This document shows, one piece after another, positions 56,783 to 64,000 of a stretch of 64,000 nt of DNA (positions are counted from its first letter, which is position 1; every line of letters starts with the position of its first letter). A program made the position numbers and the translations under genes. The stretch covers positions 22,611,105 to 22,675,104 of the forward strand of contig OZ020523.1 of assembly GCA_963971425.1 (NCBI GenBank). Direction: 5' to 3'. The notes under the pieces are model-generated. The model made no database searches, had not been told where the DNA came from, and worked only from the letters and a program-made list of their open reading frames with translations. Source of the DNA: Bryoerythrophyllum caledonicum (taxonomy: Eukaryota; Streptophyta; Bryopsida; Pottiales; Pottiaceae).

Positions 56783-59456
56783 ATGGCACCTGCAGCATCG
56801 ATGGTGGGTGTAAGCGCCCTGTCGTTAGAGGATCAGAAGCCCCAAGGCAGCATTTTGAGGAGCTCTGAGCAGGTACAGCTGTGGAGATTGCAGCGTTTTT
56901 ACAGCTGCTTTCGTGGCTGAATCAACTCTAGCGATCCTTTTGACAAGTTTAATTTCGAGTTTTGAGTTTCTGATGGTGTCCCTGTTCTCTTGAGTAGTTG
57001 ATTTTCAGTTTTGAGTGTCTGATGAGGGCTTGGTGCTGCAGTGGTGCCCTTGTTTTTCTAGAGTAATTTTGTCTGAGGAGTATTCGTCGCTGGCTGCAGC
57101 TCAGTGCCGGGACGCCATTTTCAGTTCTTCGAGGATTAGTTAAATTTTGTGGTTTTGAAGGTTCAGATGAGGGATTGGTCGTGCAGCTCATCGGCGGGAC
57201 GCCATTAGTGGAAGTGACGAGGATCACCCAAGCTGAAGGCGCCGTCGCAAGAATTGCAGCAAAACTGGAGTCGTATCAACCTGGCGGATCTGTGAAGGAT
57301 CGCATCGCACTTTCGTAATCACAGATCATTGCACTGAGTTTTGTTTCCGTTCCGTTCTTCAAGGTTTGCTTTTCCTGACAAATTCATGGGTTGCTTATCC
57401 AGGATGCTGCTAGATGCGGAGAAGAAGGGATTGATCACTCCGGGGAAGTCCACCTTGATCGAGGTCACGGGTGGAAACCTGGGCATTGCCCTGGCGCTCC
57501 TGGGGAAACAGCGCGGCTACAAGGTCATCCTCATCATGCCCCAGTACTACTCGCTGGAGCGCCGCATGCTCTTGCGTGCTCTCGGCGCAGAAGTCGTCAT
57601 CACAGGTACTAGCCCATGGCTGCAGCCAGCTTCCTTGTAACTAGATTTGACTTCTTTCTTAAGTCACCCAAGGTTTCAATCAGATGTACCCCTCTCTTTT
57701 GAGTTATTCTACTACTCTTTCCTCAGTCTTCGAGCTATTAGATCAATGGAAGAGCTTGGTGATCTCTAAACTTAAGTTACAAGCAGTTTGAGAAGGAAGA
57801 AAGAGACGTCATGCATGAATCTTCGCCACCTTGTTTTCTTCTCTTTGAGCTGATAATAGGAACTGTAAAGAGGTCAGCGTAATCTCGGTATCGTTGCCTC
57901 ACTTTAGAAAGAAGCCTGTCGCGTGCTCAGGATTTTCTAATCATTGTTGGCAATTGGGTGACAGATCCTGAGTGGGGTGTTTCTAAGCTGTTGCAATGCG
58001 TGGGGGAGCTCTTGGCAAAGACGCCGCACTCGCACTGCTTGAACCAGTTCTACAACCCGGCGAATCCTGATGCCCACTTCCGCACCACTGGTGAGTGCAA
58101 TCCCCTCCACTAGAATTTAGGCGCAGTTGTAACAGTTCGGGAAGCGCTATCTGAACATGAGTATGTAGTGTCGTTTGAACTCAATCAGCTGCCAAATTTT
58201 ATTGAACATCTGGGTGGTCCTGTTTGTTTGTCAGGGCCGGAGATATGGGAAGGCACAGCAGGAGAGGTGGACATTCTTGTCTGTGGAATTGGAAGCGGGG
58301 GGACAATCATGGGCGCAGGGCGGTACCTCAAGAGCAAGAATCCCAGCATCCAACTCGCTGGAGTAGAGCCTGCTGAAAGTGCAGTCATATCAGGTCTCGT
58401 AACCTTCTGCAAGGGTGAAATGGTTGTAGATTGCATTTGTCTCTAGTGGAGATAACTGATGAAAATAAACATACCATGTCTGAACAACTCTTGGACTCAA
58501 AACAACGTATCATGTCGCTTCTCACTCAAAAGATCTGTCGGTTTTTAACGATTAGAAATGTTAAAAAGCTCACTTCAATAACAGGTTGACGACAGAAGCT
58601 TCCAGTCCTGGAGCATGGTGTGAGTGAAAAATTGCAGAGTTGTGATATCAATGAGGTTTGTTATTGATTTCTGGGATTTGGGATTGGATGGTGGTGCAGG
58701 AGGTGAGGCGGGGCATCACTTGATTCAAGGCATCGGAGCTGGGTTCATCCCAGATATTCTGGATGTGAAACTGTTGGACAGAGTGGTGCAGGTGACCAGT
58801 GAAGAGGCATTGGTGATGGCGAGGAGATTGCACGCCGAGGAGGGCTTGCTTGTTGGCATCTCTTCTGGCGCAGCTTTCGCTGCTGCCCTCAAGGTACAGA
58901 TTTTTCTTCACTTTTTTCCAAACACTCTCAGAGAAGATGTCATATTCTACCATAAATCTTAGCTACCTTTTCCCTCTTTGAATGGATCATAGATTAATTG
59001 GGAGCTCAATTCAAAGCTGATCGTAATAATTAAGAACCAGATAAAAGGAGGTCAAAACTCTTGCCTCACTTTACAAATAACACTACTCGCAACCTTGTCG
59101 TTGTTCTCACCCGAAAAGTGAGATTATGGTTCCCTTCTCTTGTTCTTGCAACGAAACTCCTGCGTAGCAAATGCTTGATGTAGTAAGTGTAAAACCACAG
59201 GTTTGCTACAACAACAAAAGGGAGTGTTGCTTCGGAATGAAAGAAGAGATGAGTTTTTTGTTGTCTTGAAAATTATATCATAATTTTTAACTATATTGTT
59301 TTTTTAAAATTTATACAGCTTGCAAAGGAGGCGGAGAATGCAGGGAAGCTCATAGTGACAGTGCTTGCGAGTGCTGCGGAGCGGTATCTGTCCACTGAGC
59401 TGTTCGACAGTTTGAAGAAGGAGTCCGAAGCCATGACGTGCTATCAGATGCTCTAG
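56783..59456 (+). CDS. Cysteine synthase / beta-substituted alanine synthase family enzyme
   Basis: Seven exons join in phase: 56783-56872, 57187-57314, 57403-57605, 57965-58090, 58235-58393, 58700-58893 and 59319-59456; 345 residues, no stop, all borders GT-AG. Fold-type II PLP enzyme. K67 in GGSVKDR is the PLP lysine, GIGSGGT (200-206) binds the phosphate and ISSGAA (289-294) is the conserved Ser near the PLP ring. [11 protein letters not shown] and ERYLS are family hallmarks. Cysteine synthases make cysteine from O-acetylserine and sulfide. Unusually, the substrate-carboxylate loop, normally TSGNTG, is TGGNLG (95-100), and PGGSVKDR recalls bacterial and cystathionine-beta-synthase-type relatives more than plant cytosolic enzymes. 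The 30-residue N-terminus is short and not a clear transit peptide, so the cytosol is likely. Substrate may differ from O-acetylserine. Confidence 0.85.
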
Positions 59457-61034
59457 AAACCATCAGCAGATGGTGGTGATGACGATGGTCTATGACGATG
59501 ACGCTGGAATGCAGACAACAGTCATGTTATTAGTTATTTGTTAAGCAGCTGTAGAACACTGGGAGGCTATTTGTCCTCTGGTAGTAGTGCAGTTCATCTA
59601 ATTCATTCAGCCCATATTACATTGAATGCTTGTGATCATGCTTTTGTTGCATGGATTTAAGCATTACCAATGAGCACGCTTTGATGCTCTAAGTTGATTT
59701 CTAGATAGAGAACGTAATATGATATGGTATTATCATGGTTTGTCATCGAAACACCTCGTGTGAGTTTATTCTATATAGAAACATGAGGGTTTGAAGTTCA
59801 GCAAACACTTACATGAAGATGGTTTTATTTCAAGTGACTCTTGTTTAAGGTTTAAAGTTTAGGATTTAGACTCTTGTAGGATGAGGTATGAGGTATGACT
59901 GTGGAATTTTGTGGTATTAAGGTACTTACATTACATTCTAGAACTAATTGGGTGAGGCAGCCTCTTGGAATTTTGGAATCACTCTTGACGGGATAAATTT
60001 CTTTTCAAATCTCCTGCATTGACACAAATCTAGTACTTTCCTTTCATGGTCACTTGCTTACTCTAAAACTAACTCTCACAATTACGTCATTCCTTCTTGT
60101 AGGAAACCAAGGAACCAAGGTAAGGCACTAACCCTTTAAGGCCTAACAACCATATGTGGGTTGTTTTGGCACAAGAACCTTGGTAGCAAGCTCTACAAGC
60201 CACCTCAAAGGAAAAAATACACCATGACTTAGAGGTGGAGGAAGATGGGCATCTATTGAGACCACCCCCACGACAATTGGTGCAAGCATCCTGAGATTTC
60301 GAGGTTTAATATGCCATTCGGTTCAAAATACATTACATTTTCATGTACAGAGCGAGCTTCCTAAGATGCCACAGTTAAATCCAACAATTCCAGCATCTTT
60401 ATCTTATGTAAGAAACCCTCGCATTTCTCCTCAACTCATAGTCAAAAAGACCCTCTTCCAATTCTTTGGAACCTGCCATAGCACAACAATTGTTATAAAC
60501 AAACTAGCATGTATTTGATAGAGAGATGGAATGAGTTTGAAAAAAAAAACTATTCTATTTTTTAACCTATTCTAAATTTGTAGAGCTTTTTGGAACCTAA
60601 GAGCACAACATGTGCTACTCGTGTTATCCGCTCAATGCTAGAAGACTGCAACTGGCAATGCACATACATATATCAATTGGCCAAAAAATAGTGTGCAACA
60701 AGCACTATAATCTCCTTCCAACTTGACACTTTTATTGATGTGCAAGACCTAATGATCGAGTTGACACACATGTATATTAATAGAACTAAATCTTGCACAC
60801 AATCAAAACATCTAGAATGAAAAGCAAAAGGACATTAACCAAAAAAAACACCATATTCATTATATTGGGAGATTGGGAGCCTCCCAAAATAATATTGGAA
60901 GCTTGAGTTGACCTAAATATGCAAATGTTTAGTGATTTGCATAGTAACCTTTGAATACTATCTTCGAGTTCGGTGTCCACTAAAATGGGAGGTGCAAAAT
61001 TATTTTCAATTTAAAATCAGGCTAGAAGGAAATT
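59457..61034. other. 3' flank and intergenic, no gene seen
   Basis: Probably includes the 3' UTR of the preceding gene. Near 60130 TAACCCTTTAAGGCC resembles an eroded family A end, but no second end follows. Otherwise no feature. Confidence 0.3.
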
Positions 61035-61455
61035 GAAGTACATTTTTAGCTTCAGTCGAGCTCAAAGCAAGCAACACTTACAACTCCAAATATCATTCAA
61101 AAACCAAAGATCAAATGTCAAGGTACAGAAATACATTTCTCGAATCAAAGCACACTATCAACTTGAGTCGAGCTGAATGTGTCCCAACAATTCCTATGCG
61201 ATAAAAAATTCAGAATAACAAATATCAAAGGGCAAAACGTCAAGCACAAAATTGCATTTCTCTCTCGAAGAAAGCCATACACATTCAGCTTGAGTTGAGC
61301 TAAATGTGCCCCAACAATTCTTATGCGATAAACCATTCAGCATAGCAAATAACAAATATCAAAACTCATAAATGTATTAATCTCCACAAGAAATGGATGT
61401 ACACTTTCATCTCGATTCGAGCTTAAATCATGCCAACATATTTTGATCTCATGCA
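61035..61455. repeat. ~125-bp tandem repeat, about four diverged units
   Basis: GCTT(G/C)AGT(C/T)GAGCT-type segments recur near 61050, 61158, 61281 and 61408, each followed by words such as CCCAACAATTC and GCGATAAA. The two middle units are the most similar. The array lies just beyond the 3' end of transposase-like copy 2. Confidence 0.6.
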
Positions 61456-61502
61456 CACACTCTTGGATACTAGTGTAAGAGCAACATCTTTGTACTAAAA
61501 AA

Positions 61503-63969
61503 TCATTGCGAAGAAGACAGCTCGGCATCCCTAATCAAACTATCTTGAATGATTTGAACTTGATTTCTAGGTATCATCACAACAGGAAATTCACTCCTAC
61601 TTCTAAACTTCCATGCGGTCAACAGAGATCCGGTGTCCTCCCATTGTGGAAGTTGCTTGTCATCGATTGTCCATTGTAGACTGTTGGAAGAGACCCATCC
61701 CGCATAGCATCTTTGGACATTTGCATCGTGCAAAATGGGGCAGAAGTACGGTATTTTGATATAATTAGGCCTTTCTAGATCCGAATTAGGGTCGGAGAGC
61801 ACTTGTGCAATTCAAAGAGGGCGTTCATCTCCATCACAAGGTCTTAATGCAACAAAATAGCTTAAGTAAACATCTCAATTAATCCAAAAAGAAGGCGCTG
61901 GCCTATCTCGACTCTGCCCAACAAAGTGGTCATCCTCATCATGCTCCTCACGAACAGCGCCCACACTAGTGAAGTGGTCCTCGATAGTTTGACCAATACG
62001 ACCAGAAGGCCAAAAACCATTTTGTAGAGAGGTGGGCAAGTCCATTGGTTGACTAAGTGACTCTCTAACTGCCCGCCAGTAGTAGCTCAAAGGCTCATAT
62101 CGCCTTCGATATTCACCTGTATAATCCTCACGTGCTTGATGCTCCCAGTATGAAATGAATCTAGAAAGACCTTTAATCACTTCAGGAAGATTGCGCATTG
62201 CATGTTGATGAAATGAAGGTGGTTCTCCACGAGGCCACAAAGACCTCCCATTTGAATCTTTCTTCCACAATTTTATTCCACCCTCTTCTTTTAGAAGCCA
62301 ATCATCTTCTTGACAAAGAATCTTGTATTTCATCATGGGACATCCATTGGAGTCAACAAAGAATTTGAATTGGTGAGCCTTTGTGTGGCCCTGCAATGCT
62401 TCGTCTCCACCTGCAATACCTTCACTAATAAAGGACTTGAAGTCCGGGACTTCTTCAATCAAGTGGGGGATTGTTGGAACACTTTTGTTCTCCATAAATG
62501 ATCTGATAAGCAAAGGGATTGTGGGGAAACTCTCCTTCTTCAAAGCCATACTCCATCGACCAAACAATGCATCAATGTCATCATGTGTGTGGCCAACAAG
62601 CATGAAATTAACATTAATCTCTTGAAGATACCCTTTGCAACAAAAAGAGACCAAAAGCAAAACACATATCTATTTTTGTTGTCACTCACCGCATTGTCGA
62701 TTTGCACATGCAATATAGGCGGCATAGGTTTTGTTGTAGCTAGAAACTCAGGTGCGGCGCGGAGGAATGGGACACAAGTATGTGAAGCTCCTTGCAAAAC
62801 AACTTGAAACAATGGAGTTCTCTCAAACCCTGAAATAATTGTCGGGACGATGACTTTGGAGGTTGTTCTAAATCTCGAAACAATCTAGCAAAGGAGCCCA
62901 CTGTATAGTTGACATCATGGGGATAAATGTCTAAGCCATAATGAGCATATCAAACATCGCCATGACCATGTGCAAGCATTCCAGTAACTGAGATGGGCAA
63001 CTTCATCAGACCATCCAAATGTTTCGTCTTGTGAGAGAGGACATGCGATGTAGTCTTCGAGTGATCCATCTTGTCGTGCATTATTGTAACACATTCATCC
63101 GGCAACTCTTGAGAGTGGTAACGGTCGGAATAATACAACTCTCGATGAGCCTATGGTGAATCCAAATGGAGACTCAACCTTTGCTGTCACAATAGCGCAG
63201 CTTATGTTCCAGGCTGCTGCAACCTCCGATGGGAATGGTACTTATCACACATTGAACAAGGTGCAAAGTTATTCCGAGGTCATTTTGCACTATAATCAGA
63301 AAAATGGACCCGCCTAATCTTACTCAGCCCTGAAGTGGAAATTTGGGCAAGCCCGCAATTAACTAAATGGGCATCAATTGTAGGAATTTGATCTTTCCAC
63401 TTGAAATTTGCGGGAAGAACTTTGGCCACGGGTGTCGCACAAGAAGGCAAGATGCAGGACTTGTGGGATATGTGGTCTGCATTCCTATTAAAGATGACAC
63501 GTAATGCACCGGTTGCGACTACTGTGTGATTTCTAGGTTTTTGTTTCCCAGTATTACCATGGAACTGCGCAACTACACCAACCGCGGCATCCTTGGCATA
63601 TTCATAGAATGAGGTTTCACTAACGCCCATGATGTATTGTCAGGCAGCTGCGCAGACGTCAACGCCCTCAATGGTTACTACATTTCTACCGTTATTGTCC
63701 TCATGAAACTGTCTATGAACATCTAGCTTCATATGCCTTCTAAATTGAACGGAGGTACCAAAATACATTCTCATCCGCAATACCTTTATCTTCAATCGTG
63801 GGAAGCGTTGAACACAAATCCTGGAGCAACAACAGTTTCGAGCAACAAAGTTGATAGATTTGTCAGAGAGGAGAAATGATGATTTTGTTGAAACCATGGT
63901 TGGTGGGATCCTAGATGAAATTTCGTAAGAGCGAGTCTTCTCTCCAAGCGACCGAGTTCTCATTGCCAT
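61503..63969 (-). pseudogene. Transposase-like gene, GHTHDDID family (DUF7869-like), copy 2
   Basis: Read on the minus strand from beyond the right edge. From 63969: ARNCCCSRICVQRFPRL (Cys block), VCAAA with a stop, then MGVSETSFYEYAKDAAVG and FHGNTGKQKPRNHT, LPANFKWKDQIPTIDA, and SGLSKIRRVHF. After a stop the frame resumes with CVTIMHDKMDHSKTTSHV (first acidic motif), KLPISVTGMLAHGHGDV, then in other frames LHVQIDNAVSDNKNRYVF (second) and FMLVGHTHDDIDALFGRWS (third, near 62580). The tail to 61503 includes WTIDDKQLPQWEDTGSLL and is open for 261 and then 99 codons with two stops between. Several stops and shifts make it a pseudogene. It is better preserved than copy 1 in the second half and diverged from it in the first. 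Confidence 0.65.
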
Positions 63970-64000
63970 TACAGAATTGTACGTATTACGCTGTTGGTGA

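Overview
The window looks like nuclear DNA of a land plant. The evidence is an AP2/ERF domain fragment (a plant-typical transcription factor fold), a Ty3/gypsy retrotransposon whose primer-binding site matches plant tRNA-Asp as in Athila/Tat-type elements, and a cysteine-synthase gene with seven exons and ordinary GT-AG introns. The DNA is AT-rich, repeat-dominated and gene-poor: only two intact multi-exon genes are readable in 64 kb. A TTAA-flanked transposon family, a zinc-finger 2-oxoglutarate dioxygenase and two transposase-like genes of the 'GHTHDDID' type suggest a bryophyte or another non-seed plant. That last step is inference and no species is claimed.

Layout. 0-0.7 kb: the last exons of a gene that begins outside the window. 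1.2-11.7 kb: intergenic DNA filled with short TIR elements of two families. Family A is TTAA-flanked with ends CCCCTAAAGG, which is piggyBac-like. Family B is TA-flanked with ends CACCGTTC. 11.8-14.2 kb: a mosaic of broken host-gene pieces (coiled-coil exons, AP2/ERF, V-ATPase subunit E). 15.7-16.4 kb: eight copies of a ~94-bp tandem repeat, followed at 16.5-18.1 kb by an intact four-exon gene for a zinc-finger 2OG-Fe(II) dioxygenase. 18.7-26.2 kb: minisatellites, more family A copies, an unrecognised three-exon gene remnant (21.6-22.7 kb) and a short minus-strand remnant.

26.7-36.4 kb: a complete but coding-defective Ty3/gypsy element on the minus strand. Its LTRs are almost identical. It carries gag, protease, RT, RNase H, integrase and an extra coiled-coil ORF before the 3' LTR. 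The word CCAATT/AATTGG is far over-represented in it. 36.4-44.4 kb: repeats, a 60-bp palindrome and three family A regions. 44.5-47.6 kb and 61.5-64 kb: two decayed copies of a transposase-like gene in opposite orientations; the second runs off the right edge. 50.9-55.6 kb: a nested cluster holding one family B element, two 217-bp family A elements that share a TTAA, GC-rich inverted arms 3 kb apart, and a full-length family A copy.

56.8-59.5 kb: an intact PLP enzyme gene of the cysteine synthase (O-acetylserine thiol-lyase) family, with an altered substrate-binding loop.

The two intact genes do not form an evident functional unit. Most of the window is transposon biology: a piggyBac-like non-autonomous family without its transposase, a retrotransposon that moved recently although its reading frames are broken, captured gene fragments, and a little-described transposase-like family. 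All boundaries were read by eye. No similarity search or folding was run.
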